NCBI GenBank assembly: GCA_965262565.1
Contig: CBDHFQ010000020.1
Location: forward strand, 434,001 to 498,000
From: CBDHFQ01 sp965262565
Lineage (GTDB): Bacteria > Bacteroidota > Bacteroidia > J057
Direction of reading: 5' to 3'
Length of the DNA stretch: 64,000 nucleotides
The position numbers were made by a program, and so were the translations under genes. The notes beneath the pieces are model-generated. The model did not search any database. It was not told where the DNA came from and worked only from the letters and a program-made list of their open reading frames with translations. Below are positions 28,532 through 38,001 of the stretch, one piece after another. How positions within the stretch are numbered: position 1 is the first letter of the stretch; each line of letters opens with the position of its first letter.

Positions 28532-28609
28532 AATAAGACTTTTTCTGAATAGAATTTATTAATATAATAGATTTACAAAATAATATAAGGAATTATTGAA
28601 TTATATCCT

Positions 28610-29761
28610 ATGGTATGGAATCGTTCTGTTTTGCTGTTAACTGCTTCTGTGGCTATTGTGGGTTCCAATTCACTGGTGTTAAGCCCGATCTCAGGAGCTG
28701 TAGCTACCTCTTTCGAAGGAGCAGATGCTGCTGGGGTAATGATGGCTTCTGCTTATTATGGTTTGGGGACTGCGGGAAGTGCTTTAGTCATGGCGCCAAA
28801 AGCGGATCAAATAGGAGCTATTAAAGCCTTGATTCTTGCTTTAGGAGTCCTGGTTTGCTCCCTGGTTATCAGTACACTGGCCCCAACTCTCAGCATTTTC
28901 TGTCTGGCGCAGGGGGTGGCTGGATTAGCAGCTGGAACTGCATTACCTGCCACCTACAGTTTGTCTGCCCAGTTTGCCCCCAAAGGAAGAGAGAGTGAAG
29001 TATTGGGTATAGTGCTTACAGGTTGGACCTTGAGTATGGTTGCAGGGGTTAGTATGTCGGCTATTCTGGCGGAAGTGATCCACTGGCGGGGCGTATATGG
29101 AGCTTTAGCGGTTATTGGTGCCGGAATCTTAATGATTATGCTAGCCACATTGACCCAAACCAAAGAAACCACTCGGGGGATGGCTTCTTCTCCCATATCA
29201 GCCTTAAAGGTAAAAGGAATTTTGAGCGCTCTGATGATGTGTGCAGCTTACATGATTGCCTTTTATGGGTATTACACTTTTTTGGGAGCTCATTTGTCCA
29301 CGGTATTAGGTCGATCTACAGCCATGGCTGGACTGGCTACCTTGGGATATGGTTTGGGATTTGGTGCTGCGGTGCCGCTGGATAAATTAATCGATAGATA
29401 TGGACCTAAGAAAATGTCGATATATGTTTTTTTGTTGCTCTTGATGGTCTATTCGGTGTTAGCAGTATTGTCATCTTATTTTTGGGGTACCATAGCGACA
29501 TGTTTCGTATGGGGATTGGTCAATCATTTGGGATTAAATTTGATTGTGGGCAGGTTGACGGGACTTGATGCTACCCAAAGAGGGGCAATCCTGGGATTAT
29601 ATAGCGCAGTAACTTATATATGTGTGTTTATCAGTGCGGTAGTTTATCGACCCATTTTTGAACAATTTGGATTGTTTGTTTGCGCCATCTTATCAGCGCT
29701 TTGTATGTTACCCGCCATATGGGATTCTCTGAGGTACGTAAATTGGTACAGTAGAAGTTAA
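28610..29761 (+). CDS. MFS transporter, probably an efflux permease
   Basis: A 383-residue protein with 12 hydrophobic helices. It has the arrangement of DHA-type exporters: helix 1 with VGSNSLVLSPISGAVATSF, an A-like loop APKADQIGAIKALI between helices 2 and 3, and helix-5 motif VLTGWTLSMVAGVSMSAILAEVIHWRGVYG. The divergent Lrp-type regulator suggests control by a small molecule, perhaps an exported amino acid. The substrate is not deducible. Confidence 0.9.
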   Translation: MVWNRSVLLLTASVAIVGSNSLVLSPISGAVATSFEGADAAGVMMASAYYGLGTAGSALVMAPKADQIGAIKALILALGVLVCSLVISTLAPTLSIFCLAQGVAGLAAGTALPATYSLSAQFAPKGRESEVLGIVLTGWTLSMVAGVSMSAILAEVIHWRGVYGALAVIGAGILMIMLATLTQTKETTRGMASSPISALKVKGILSALMMCAAYMIAFYGYYTFLGAHLSTVLGRSTAMAGLATLGYGLGFGAAVPLDKLIDRYGPKKMSIYVFLLLLMVYSVLAVLSSYFWGTIATCFVWGLVNHLGLNLIVGRLTGLDATQRGAILGLYSAVTYICVFISAVVYRPIFEQFGLFVCAILSALCMLPAIWDSLRYVNWYSRS

Positions 29762-29959
29762 TGTATTTCCGGCAGCTGCGTTAAATCATAGAATGTTATG
29801 AGGTTACTCAACGATAGGTAGTAGTTGTTTAACTAATATACCTAAAATTAAGGATTGCGGAAGAGAGGAAAGCATATTACCTTTGAAATAAGCTTATTTA
29901 GACTAATTAAAAATAAGCATTTGCCAGAAAGTTAATTATATTATCCTCGAAAAGGTTTA

Positions 29960-30310
29960 TTGTGTATGAGTTGTTACGGGTCCCATTATTCTACTTTAAG
30001 TGAAACAGAGCACGGAGCAGTTATTCACTATGCTGAACAACAGCGGTTGGAATTTGTATTTAACAATGTGAGTATTTTTCTGTCTCCTTCCCAGTTTTTC
30101 TCCTTTAAGCAATATGTGATCGAGTTGGATCAGGAAGAAGAAATTTTTCCGTGGTCCACTACTGTATATCAGGTGTATTTTCAGCCACTTCCGCTCACCT
30201 TAAAATTTAACTGGAATGAGTTTCAAGAGGTGAAAGAATTGCTGGAGGCGGGATGGGTAGCCTGGGAATTAGAACGTTTAATGGAAAAGGCGCACATCTC
30301 TTACTCCTGA
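29960..30310 (+). CDS. Conserved-looking small protein of unknown function
   Basis: A 116-residue soluble protein with an N-terminal MCMSCYGSHY followed by a beta-rich core (LEFVFNNVSIFLSPSQFFSF). The early Cys residues and the core resemble short uncharacterised Bacteroidota proteins, possibly DUF6686, but I am not certain. It has no signal peptide. It is convergent with the ferredoxin-like gene, 23 bp apart. Confidence 0.6.
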   Translation: MCMSCYGSHYSTLSETEHGAVIHYAEQQRLEFVFNNVSIFLSPSQFFSFKQYVIELDQEEEIFPWSTTVYQVYFQPLPLTLKFNWNEFQEVKELLEAGWVAWELERLMEKAHISYS

Positions 30311-30333
30311 ATCAGGGGAAGGTAAGGAGTCTG

Positions 30334-30654
30334 TTATCCGACATATTTATCGTTGTTGAATAACAATTTTTCCTCGACGACGGTTCCATGTTTAATATGT
30401 TCCTTGACAATCTGTTCTACAGTTTTTTTATCCACTTTTCGATACCAACAATTAGTGGGTTGAAGGTGAACTATAGGACCATCATCACAATGTCCTGTAC
30501 AAAGCGTTTTAATGATCAAGACTTTATCTTTCAGTTTTTCGGACTTAAGGTGATCTTTAAACACACTGGACAATTTTTCCCTGGAGCGTTTTTTACACTT
30601 ACTCCCCATGCAGCAATAAACGATTTGCTCTACTTTTTGAAGCTCTTTTCCCAT
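30334..30654 (-). CDS. Thioredoxin-like [2Fe-2S] ferredoxin domain protein
   Basis: A 106-residue protein with cysteines in IVYCCMGSKCKKR and LCTGHCDDGPIVHLQPTNCWY, the pattern of thioredoxin-like 2Fe-2S ferredoxins related to the NuoE C-terminal domain. The CTGHC-GP block is the cluster-binding loop. The likely role is small-scale electron transfer; the partner is unknown. It is divergent from dps. Confidence 0.85.
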   Translation of the reverse strand: MGKELQKVEQIVYCCMGSKCKKRSREKLSSVFKDHLKSEKLKDKVLIIKTLCTGHCDDGPIVHLQPTNCWYRKVDKKTVEQIVKEHIKHGTVVEEKLLFNNDKYVG

Positions 30655-30752
30655 AGATTAAAGGATTACCCTTTATAAAATATAATGCTCGTATAAAGAT
30701 ATATAATTTATATTTATTCTAAATAAGAAAAATAACCCTAACTAAAAACTTT

Positions 30753-31352
30753 ATGGATTCTTTACTATTGAACGACAAACCATATAAAGCACCTCAGTCT
30801 TATGAAGGGAATCCTGTAGGACTTCCCGATGAAGCGGCCAAAGAAATGGCCAAGGAGTTGGATCGCCACCTGTCAGCTTTTTTTATCTTATATCAGCAGT
30901 ATCATAAGCACCATTGGTTGACTGAAGGACCTCAGTTTCGTGATATTCATTTATTCCTTGAAGAACATTATAATGAAATTCACGGGCAGTATGACGAGAT
31001 TGCTGAAAGGTTGACTCTATTGGGAATGGCACCTACTTGTCATCCTGCCAATATGGTGGAATTGAGCTATGTAAAGCACGAGCCAGAGGGTACTTTCAGA
31101 GTAAGAGAAATGTTGACAAGAGACTTAGTAGCTGAAAGGCACATCTCGGAAGAAATGAGAAAAACGATAAAAAGAGCATTCGAATTAGGAGATTTTGCTA
31201 CCAGAGGATTACTGGAAAAGATTTTGATTGCTACGGAAGATCGCGCTCAACATGTAGAGCACTTCCTGGCAGATGATACCTTAACAGAATTGTCTATCAG
31301 AGGATCTAAGGCTGTGAACCTGGTTGTAGAAAAGAAAGAGGAAGCTGAATAA
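30753..31352 (+). CDS. dps: Dps family ferritin-like DNA-protection protein
   Basis: A 199-residue ferritin-like protein. The ferroxidase motif HKHHWLTEGPQFRDIHLFLE with EEHYNEIHGQYDEIAERL is at about residues 50-85, as expected at Dps dimer interfaces. The C-terminal helix reads ATEDRAQHVEHFLADDT. Dps forms 12-mers that oxidise and store iron and protect DNA under oxidative or starvation stress. An N-terminal tail of about 25 residues precedes the fold. A terminator follows at 31440. Confidence 0.93.
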   Translation: MDSLLLNDKPYKAPQSYEGNPVGLPDEAAKEMAKELDRHLSAFFILYQQYHKHHWLTEGPQFRDIHLFLEEHYNEIHGQYDEIAERLTLLGMAPTCHPANMVELSYVKHEPEGTFRVREMLTRDLVAERHISEEMRKTIKRAFELGDFATRGLLEKILIATEDRAQHVEHFLADDTLTELSIRGSKAVNLVVEKKEEAE

Positions 31353-31439
31353 TATTCAGTAGAATGGATCCTTAAGGGATACTCAAAAATAGATACCTAA
31401 CTTATACTACATATTTTCAATGCGTTATTAAGGATAATG

Positions 31440-31471
31440 AAAACCTGCCGGATATACAGCAGGTTTTTTTT
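31440..31471 (+). terminator. Intrinsic terminator after dps
   Basis: AAAACCTGC (31440-31448) pairs with GCAGGTTTT (31459-31467) around a 10-base loop, followed by T residues. Confidence 0.88.
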
Positions 31472-31567
31472 GATTGAAAAAGTATTTCTCCTATTCCGCA
31501 TCAAAAAAGAAAGTTGCCCTTAAGCAGGACAACTTCCAGACAGAATTAGCGATATATGAACGGAATA

Positions 31568-32170
31568 TTAGTTTAGATACCAGCCTACACTGGCTTGAAA
31601 TGATCTGTTAGCTACATCCACTAAAGGAATATCGGCTACATTTGTTAATCCGTGATAGTAATTAGCTCCGATAATCATCCCAAAAGGAAATTCATAGGAA
31701 GCTCCTACATTTATTCCCAAATCCACATCATTATAAATATTAATGAACTCGGTATTTATGTCGTTATTTCCTGCTGCCACTGACAAATCAGAATCAATTA
31801 AATAACTTAGCTGAGGTCCTGCCATGATGGAAAATCCGTCAGCTACATAATATTTAGCTAGTACGGGTAGACTTAAGTAAGATAAGTTAATGATTCCTGT
31901 TGTATTGACTCCTGGAATAGACTGTTCAGTGCCTAACTGGTTATATATAAGTTCAGGTTGAATGGCGAATTGATCTGATATGCCTATGCTGGCTAACGCA
32001 CCGACATGGAATCCAAGGGTAGATTCTCCGTTGAAATTCAGAAGACCTGCCACATCTCCGCTGACATTGGAGTAGTTCAATCCTCCTTTAATCCCTATTT
32101 TTAATTCTTGAGCAAAGATAGAAGTGCTTGAAAGCAACACTGAGAGCGTGATTAATAACAACTTTTTCAT
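31568..32170 (-). CDS. Outer-membrane beta-barrel protein (PorT/OmpW-like)
   Basis: After a signal peptide (MKKLLLITLSVLLSSTSIFA) the 200-residue protein reads LKIGIKGGLNYSNVSG, then alternating strands such as QFAIQPELIYNQLGTEQ, LSYLSLPVLAKYYVAD and SIMAGPQLSYLID, ending FQASVGWYLN with the terminal aromatic strand. This is the eight-strand outer-membrane barrel family (porin family / PorT-like) of Bacteroidota. The start is set at MKKLLL (32170), inside the longest ORF. The function of individual members is usually unknown. Confidence 0.9.
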   Translation of the reverse strand: MKKLLLITLSVLLSSTSIFAQELKIGIKGGLNYSNVSGDVAGLLNFNGESTLGFHVGALASIGISDQFAIQPELIYNQLGTEQSIPGVNTTGIINLSYLSLPVLAKYYVADGFSIMAGPQLSYLIDSDLSVAAGNNDINTEFINIYNDVDLGINVGASYEFPFGMIIGANYYHGLTNVADIPLVDVANRSFQASVGWYLN

Positions 32171-32227
32171 AATATTGACATTAGTTAAATGGTGTCTTAA
32201 ATAATTAGTTCGTTGATTATCAGACAC

Positions 32228-32671
32228 GGTGAGTTATACGGGCATAAGTCAAGTGGGATGAGTGAATTGGCTGGGTACTAATCCTTCGTGTATGATGGTA
32301 GTAGAAGCGCGTAAGGAAAAAAGACATTTGTGATGAGTGAACAAGTGAGAAAAGCCTAATAATTCAGAAAACTTTAAGCGAAATTGATGATGACTATGTT
32401 CGAAATGCGATATATGCTAAAGAGAATCAGTAAGAAAATGCAAAGATTTTGATCTTGCCTGAAAAGGATAATCATCGATAAAGAGATATTTATCATATTT
32501 TTCAGAAACAAAAGGTAATATTCTTATATTAAGTAGTATCCTAAACTTTTGTCTCTAAATACTATTGGATCAAAGAAAATAACTACTGAGTTAAATTTTC
32601 TTTCCTTTAGACAGGATATAGTTACAGGCTTAAGGTTAAGATTTTAATTTGTCGTTGATATAAGTTGATGT
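32228..32671. other. 444-bp intergenic region with no recognisable feature
   Basis: AT-rich DNA between the barrel gene and the glycosyltransferase. It holds no credible ORF, no RNA gene I recognise and no clear terminator. TTAATTTG at about 32644 is one base from a -7 box and could start the nucleotide-sugar cassette. Confidence 0.5.
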
Positions 32672-33514
32672 ATGATTACGTTTTCTATTCCTTCCTGGAC
32701 TTGGGAACATCTTAATTTACCTAGCTTTGAAAGAGGAGTTGCCAAGTCTCATATGAAGCAGATTAAGGATAACTTGTCTCGTTTTAGGCATGATAATCCT
32801 AAGGTGTCTATCGTCATACCTGCTTATAATGAAGAGCAGCATTTGTTGAAAACACTATCTTCTCTTTCCAAATTAACCCTACAGATCAAAACGGAATTGA
32901 TCGTTGTAAATAATGGTTCTACAGATGCTACACAGGATATTATAGATGCCTGTGGCGTAAAATGTGTCCGATTAACAGAGAACAAGTTGGTAAAAGGAGG
33001 AAGGGAGGCCGGATTGAGGGCTGCTAAAGGAGAGATTATCCTTCAAGCCGATGCAGACACCTTATATCCACCTGATTGGGGGAAAAAATATGTAACTGCG
33101 TTAAGACACCCAGAGATAACTATCGTTTATGGTCGTCATGCTTTTATTCCCGGGGCAGATTTTTCTCGCAAGTACTTGAGTTTTCATGAATCGGTGGGGG
33201 AGGCGTTATATAAAGTTCGTAAAATACATAAAGAACATATCAATGTACATGGGTTTAACTCAGGCTTCAGGAGAGAGGATGGAATCAGGTTTGGTAGTTA
33301 TGAACATACTCCAGACGGAAGTGAGGACGGACACATGGCATGGATGTTAATGAAAAGAGGGAAGGGAAGGAGAATAGCTTCAAAAGATAGCTGTGTGTGG
33401 ACAAGTACGAGGAAATTAGCAGCCGATGGAGGTGCCTGGAAGGCTTTTAGAGAAAGAATCTCCAGAGAAGGAAGTAAATGGAGGGAATATTTATTTTCTG
33501 AGCAAGTAGTATAA
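32672..33514 (+). CDS. Glycosyltransferase family 2
   Basis: A GT-A fold enzyme of 280 residues. The N-terminal strand-loop is KVSIVIPAYNEEQHLLKTLSSLSKL, with ELIVVNNGSTDATQDI and the metal-binding DxD-like segment ILQADADTLYPPDWGKKY. A later HTPDGSEDGHMAWMLMKRGK resembles the acceptor/base region. No long hydrophobic tail is seen. It is first in a plus-strand run with the CDP-sugar genes, 72 bp upstream of rfbF, and probably transfers a sugar into a surface glycan (inference). Confidence 0.9.
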   Translation: MITFSIPSWTWEHLNLPSFERGVAKSHMKQIKDNLSRFRHDNPKVSIVIPAYNEEQHLLKTLSSLSKLTLQIKTELIVVNNGSTDATQDIIDACGVKCVRLTENKLVKGGREAGLRAAKGEIILQADADTLYPPDWGKKYVTALRHPEITIVYGRHAFIPGADFSRKYLSFHESVGEALYKVRKIHKEHINVHGFNSGFRREDGIRFGSYEHTPDGSEDGHMAWMLMKRGKGRRIASKDSCVWTSTRKLAADGGAWKAFRERISREGSKWREYLFSEQVV

Positions 33515-33586
33515 ATGCTAAAATTGAACAGGAAAAAACTATCAGATACTAGTAATTTCCAATTATAATTCATTAAATCAATTAAC

Positions 33587-34381
33587 ATGAAGGTATTAAT
33601 CTTGGCAGGTGGATTTGGAACCCGACTTGCAGAAGAAACTTCAGTACGTCCTAAGCCAATGGCCGAAATCGGTGGAAAGCCTATTCTATGGCATATCATG
33701 AAAACCTATTCCCACCACGGCTATAACGAATTTGTTATTCTTCTTGGATATAAAGGTTATTATATCAAAGAATACTTTGCCAATTATTTCTTGCACAATA
33801 GCAATGTAACCATTGATCTGGCGACCAATCAAATGGAGGTTCATTCGAATTACTCTGAGCCCTGGAAAGTTACCTTACTCGATACTGGTTTGCATACCAT
33901 GACCGGTGGACGGGTAAAAAGGGCAAAAGAAATCATTGGAAATGAGACCTTTATGCTTACTTATGGGGATGGAGTAGCCAATATCAACATCAACCAATTA
34001 GTATCTTTTCATAAATCTCATCAAAAAGCCATTACCATGACTTCTGTACAGCCTGCAGGAAGGTTTGGGGCTATTCAGGTGAGCGATGAATTTCAGGTGG
34101 AAAGTTTTATTGAAAAACCCACTGGTGATGGAAAGTGGATCAATGGTGGTTTCTTCGTTTGTGAGCCTAAAGTATTTGATTATATCACGGAAGGAGATTC
34201 TACGGTATTTGAGAAAAAGCCTTTAGAGAACATGGCCTCTGATGGGGAGCTATTTACTTATCGCCATGAAGGATTCTGGCATTGTATGGATACCTTGGGA
34301 GATAAAAACAAGCTTAATAAAATGTGGGACGAGGGAAATGCCTTGTGGAAGATTGATGAACCTTCAACTGTTTTGAAATAA
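33587..34381 (+). CDS. rfbF: Glucose-1-phosphate cytidylyltransferase
   Basis: The enzyme makes CDP-glucose from CTP and glucose-1-phosphate. The nucleotidyltransferase start LAGGFGTRLAEETSVRPKPM and IGGKPILWHIMKTYSHHGYN are diagnostic, with YGDGVANININQL carrying the metal-binding Asp and GGFFVCEPKVFDYI later. The 264-residue length is typical of RfbF/DdhA. The stop is followed after one base by the ATG of rfbG, so translation is probably coupled. Confidence 0.95.
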   Translation: MKVLILAGGFGTRLAEETSVRPKPMAEIGGKPILWHIMKTYSHHGYNEFVILLGYKGYYIKEYFANYFLHNSNVTIDLATNQMEVHSNYSEPWKVTLLDTGLHTMTGGRVKRAKEIIGNETFMLTYGDGVANININQLVSFHKSHQKAITMTSVQPAGRFGAIQVSDEFQVESFIEKPTGDGKWINGGFFVCEPKVFDYITEGDSTVFEKKPLENMASDGELFTYRHEGFWHCMDTLGDKNKLNKMWDEGNALWKIDEPSTVLK

Positions 34382-34382
34382 T

Positions 34383-35507
34383 ATGTTTGAAAATGTCTAT
34401 GCGCAAAAGCGTGTACTAGTTACTGGAAATACTGGCTTCAAAGGTGCCTGGCTCACTGTTTGGTTAAAAAAATTAGGCGCAGATGTGTATGGGCTTTCCG
34501 ATAGAGTTCCTACCACTCCATCTATGTTTGAAGCCCTCGAGCTTCGTAAATACATTACCTATTATGAGGAAGATGTGAGGAACCTGGAAGCGGTAAAGAG
34601 TATTGTGGCGGAAATAAAGCCGGATTTTATTTTCCACCTGGCTGCCCAACCTATCGTCAGCGAGTCTTATAAAAATCCGGTAGATACTTTCTCTACGAAT
34701 GTCATAGGTTCCTGTAACATTATGGAAGCGGCGCGTCTATACAATCAGACATGCAGGCTGATCATGATTACCAGCGACAAAGCCTATGAAAATGTAGAGT
34801 GGACTTGGGGATATAGAGAAAATGATCGACTGGGAGGTAAAGATCCATACAGCGCTTCTAAAGGAGCAGCAGAATTAGCGATACATGCCTTTTATCATTC
34901 TTTTTTCAAAAAAGAAGAATCCAACATTCATTTAGTATCCGTCAGGGCTGGTAATGTGATAGGAGGAGGAGATTGGGCAGACAGCAGAATTGTTCCCGAT
35001 TGTGTACGTGCCTGGTCGAATAAGGAAGTGGTGACGATACGTAGTCCTAAAGCAACCAGACCGTGGCAACATGTACTGGAGCCCTTAAGTGGATATTTGT
35101 GCATAGGAAAGGAATTGTACCAAAGACCTGAATTACATGGAGAGTCCTATAATTTTGGTCCAGCCGCAGAGCAAAGTCATTCAGTCCTGGAATTGTTGCA
35201 GGAGATAGCAAAGCACTGGGATTTCGGAGATCAAGATAAAATCTTCGATATTACCCAGAATATCCATTTCCACGAAGCCGGTTTATTAAAATTGAACTGT
35301 GATAAAGCCCTTCATCAATTAAAGTGGATGCCGACCTTACAATTTGAACAAACCGCGGCTTTTACAGCAAATTGGTATGATAAATACTATCATGAGGGAA
35401 CAGAAGGCTTGTTGGTATTTACGGAACAACAAATTGAAGCATACGCTCAAGCAGCAAACGAAAAAAATATTCCATGGGCCAAGTCATTGACAGCCTTGAA
35501 GGCGTAA
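34383..35507 (+). CDS. rfbG: CDP-glucose 4,6-dehydratase
   Basis: An extended SDR that converts CDP-glucose to CDP-4-keto-6-deoxyglucose. The NAD-binding motif is TGNTGFKGAWLTVWL, the catalytic tetrad is shown by ITSDKAYEN and DPYSASKGAAELAI (YxxxK), and GGGDWADSRIVPDC is specific to the CDP-glucose branch. At 374 residues it is normal length. The end overlaps the start of the cupin gene by 34 bp, consistent with one operon. Confidence 0.95.
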   Translation: MFENVYAQKRVLVTGNTGFKGAWLTVWLKKLGADVYGLSDRVPTTPSMFEALELRKYITYYEEDVRNLEAVKSIVAEIKPDFIFHLAAQPIVSESYKNPVDTFSTNVIGSCNIMEAARLYNQTCRLIMITSDKAYENVEWTWGYRENDRLGGKDPYSASKGAAELAIHAFYHSFFKKEESNIHLVSVRAGNVIGGGDWADSRIVPDCVRAWSNKEVVTIRSPKATRPWQHVLEPLSGYLCIGKELYQRPELHGESYNFGPAAEQSHSVLELLQEIAKHWDFGDQDKIFDITQNIHFHEAGLLKLNCDKALHQLKWMPTLQFEQTAAFTANWYDKYYHEGTEGLLVFTEQQIEAYAQAANEKNIPWAKSLTALKA

Positions 35508-35941
35508 TACTTACTCCATTAAAAATTATTCCAGGAGAACTTGGATCGGTGTTCCACGGCATGAAGCATACTGATCCGGGTTTTCATGGATTTGGAGAGG
35601 TTTATTTTTCTACAGTTCATCAGGGAGTGGTGAAAGGCTGGAAGAAGCATACGGAAATGGTGCTTAATGTAGTTGTCCCCGTAGGTAGTATCCGCTTTGT
35701 CATTTATGACGACAGAGAACATAGTGCTACTATACATCATTTCCAGGAAGTAGTGCTTTCCACAGATAACTATTATCGGTTGACAGTGCCGCCGGGATTA
35801 TGGATGGCATTTCAGGGAGTGGGTCCTTCGCTTAACTTGCTGATGAATGCGGCAAGTATCCCTCATGATCCGGCAGAAGCCATCAACGATCCTATAAGTA
35901 CAAGTAAGATTTCTTTCGATTTTCAGGCATATACAATATAA
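35474..35941 (+). CDS. dTDP-4-dehydrorhamnose 3,5-epimerase-like cupin
   Basis: A 155-residue cupin with GVILTPLKIIPGELGSVFHGMK, QGVVKGWKKHTEM, and YRLTVPPGLWMAFQGVG, the layout of RfbC-type epimerases. The usual RGLH catalytic His block is changed to KGWKKH, so the active His may be displaced. In this operon it probably epimerises C3 and/or C5 of CDP-4-keto-6-deoxyglucose rather than dTDP-sugar (inference from neighbours). Confidence 0.85.
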   Translation: MGQVIDSLEGVILTPLKIIPGELGSVFHGMKHTDPGFHGFGEVYFSTVHQGVVKGWKKHTEMVLNVVVPVGSIRFVIYDDREHSATIHHFQEVVLSTDNYYRLTVPPGLWMAFQGVGPSLNLLMNAASIPHDPAEAINDPISTSKISFDFQAYTI

Positions 35942-35974
35942 ATATTAAGGTGCTGCCCGATATAAATAAGATCT

Positions 35975-36955
35975 ATGACAACTGATTACCCTCGGATATT
36001 AATCACTGGAGGGCTAGGATATGTAGGAGGACGTTTGGCTTCATATTTGGCTAATACCGGGAAGGTAGAGGTCATAGCTACTACCAGACGTGCTCCTCAT
36101 CAATTTCCCGAACTTTCCTTGCCACATTTTCACATACAGCAACTTGATATGACATTTAGTGATGAACAAGTCCTGAATGTACTCAAGGGAGTTCATACAG
36201 TTATTCACTTAGCTGCAGCAAATGAAATCATCTCCGGTAAAGATCCCTTATTTGCCATAGAAGTGAATACCAGAGATGCTGTCAGAATGTTGAAGTTGTC
36301 AGAGAAAGCAGGTGTCCAGCGATTCATATACTTCTCCACCATGCATGTCTATGGAAGTCCGCTGCTGGGAGAAATCAAAGAATCCCGAATCTGTGAACCT
36401 CGTCATCCATATGCTATTACCCATAAATCCACAGAGGATTTTGTGTTGGCATCCAGAGAATTGGAAGGAATAGTACTCAGATTGTCCAATTCCTTTGGGC
36501 CTCCAACTCTTCCGCAGGTAGATAGATGGACATTACTTGTCAATGATCTGTGTAGAATGGCTGTGCAAAAAGGAGCATTGATCCTACGATCTGATGGAAG
36601 CCAATTAAGGGACTTTATTACCTTAACAGATGTTTGCCGCGCTACAGAACATTTGCTGACCCTCCCAAATATCGGGGATGGTCTATATAATTTAGGAGGA
36701 GCCTACACAGCTTCTGTATTGGCCATGACAGAGTATATTCAGGATCGATTTAATATTATTACAGGGAAACAACTGCCCATAAGTAAAAAAGCGTCTTCTC
36801 CCGACCAACATATTGCTAAAAGCCTCGTGTATCATGTGGGAAAACTGGCAGCTACCGGATTTGAATTACGACAAGATATAGAAGGAGAACTCGATGCTAT
36901 GATCCGGTTCTGCCTGAAGCATTTTTCACCGGTGGATACACCTGCCAGCTCTTAA
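35975..36955 (+). CDS. NAD-dependent epimerase/dehydratase (nucleotide-sugar SDR)
   Basis: A 326-residue extended SDR with ITGGLGYVGGRLASYL, the active-site pair FSTMHVYGS and YAITHKSTED, and RLSNSFGPP. In CDP-sugar loci the last gene is commonly a 4-keto reductase or 4-epimerase; after RfbG and the cupin, this one would plausibly reduce C4 to finish a CDP-6-deoxyhexose. It is 33 bp downstream of the cupin gene on the same strand. Confidence 0.88.
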   Translation: MTTDYPRILITGGLGYVGGRLASYLANTGKVEVIATTRRAPHQFPELSLPHFHIQQLDMTFSDEQVLNVLKGVHTVIHLAAANEIISGKDPLFAIEVNTRDAVRMLKLSEKAGVQRFIYFSTMHVYGSPLLGEIKESRICEPRHPYAITHKSTEDFVLASRELEGIVLRLSNSFGPPTLPQVDRWTLLVNDLCRMAVQKGALILRSDGSQLRDFITLTDVCRATEHLLTLPNIGDGLYNLGGAYTASVLAMTEYIQDRFNIITGKQLPISKKASSPDQHIAKSLVYHVGKLAATGFELRQDIEGELDAMIRFCLKHFSPVDTPASS

Positions 36956-37148
36956 AGATCGCTATCTGCAAGGGTTGACTCATAAAAATTATCTAACCTC
37001 GATCCAAAATGGAACAATTCTGTTTCGTTTTGGAACATAAGCCTATCGGTGGAATCGTTAAATAAGAGTTAATGGATTGATTATGAGGAGGATGAATGGA
37101 TGGAATAATTCTTGTCATATCTTATTACATTCTAAAATTCCCTTCTTC

Positions 37149-37853
37149 ATGATAGAACTAAAAAATATTTCCAAATACTTTAGAGCAGGTTTACAGAAGA
37201 CCTATGTGCTGCGCAATATTTCCCTTACAGTTGAAGAGGGGGAATTCATTACCATTATGGGACCTAGTGGGGCGGGAAAGTCTACACTGCTAAACATCCT
37301 TGGACTGTTGGAAAAACCTTCTGAAGGAGAATATTATTTTATGGGGCAAGCTGCTCACAAATTGGGGGATCGCCAAAAATCTGAACTTCACAAATATCAT
37401 ATAGGATTTGTTTTTCAAGCATATCATTTGATCGATGAGCTGACAGTATATGAAAATATAGAAACGCCACTATTGTATAAAAAAATTAAGAGTAGCCAAC
37501 GAAAAAGTATGGTCGCTGAAGTGCTGGATAAATTTCAAATTGTGGCTAAGAAAGACTTGTTTCCTCATCAATTATCAGGAGGACAACAACAATTGGTAGG
37601 GGTAGCAAGAGCGATTATCAGTAAACCCTCTTTACTGCTGGCGGATGAACCCACTGGAAATTTACACAGCAAGCAAGGTGAGGAAATCATGGAGTTGTTC
37701 AGTCAATTGAATAAGGAAGGAATTACCATTATTCAGGTAACTCACTCCGAAAAAAACGCACAATACGGCCATAGAATTATTCAACTGGCGGATGGTTGGG
37801 TAGAATCGGATGATACGCTAGGCGTCACGATGTCCAATGGCAAAGGTTCATGA
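37149..37853 (+). CDS. ABC transporter ATP-binding protein (MacB/LolD type)
   Basis: A 234-residue ATPase. Walker A GPSGAGKST, Q-loop VFQAYHLIDELTV, signature LSGGQQQLVGVARAI and Walker B LLLADEPTG are all intact. The start is taken at MIELKNISKYFRAG (37149), where the family begins; the longer ORF adds 24 residues. MacB/LolD-type ATPases work with FtsX-fold permeases in lipoprotein or macrolide export. No permease is adjacent, so the partner must be elsewhere. Confidence 0.93.
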   Translation: MIELKNISKYFRAGLQKTYVLRNISLTVEEGEFITIMGPSGAGKSTLLNILGLLEKPSEGEYYFMGQAAHKLGDRQKSELHKYHIGFVFQAYHLIDELTVYENIETPLLYKKIKSSQRKSMVAEVLDKFQIVAKKDLFPHQLSGGQQQLVGVARAIISKPSLLLADEPTGNLHSKQGEEIMELFSQLNKEGITIIQVTHSEKNAQYGHRIIQLADGWVESDDTLGVTMSNGKGS

Positions 37854-38001
37854 AGCTGTCAATCTGTCAACTAATTTCCTTTTTTTCTTTAAATATTACA
37901 TGAAGGAGTAGATGTGAATATTATCTCTTCAATCTTTTTTGATTTTTAGTTTTAAGATTGCTATTTGCTGACCGTTCAGTTAATTCCTAAAAGTGTGAGG
38001 C

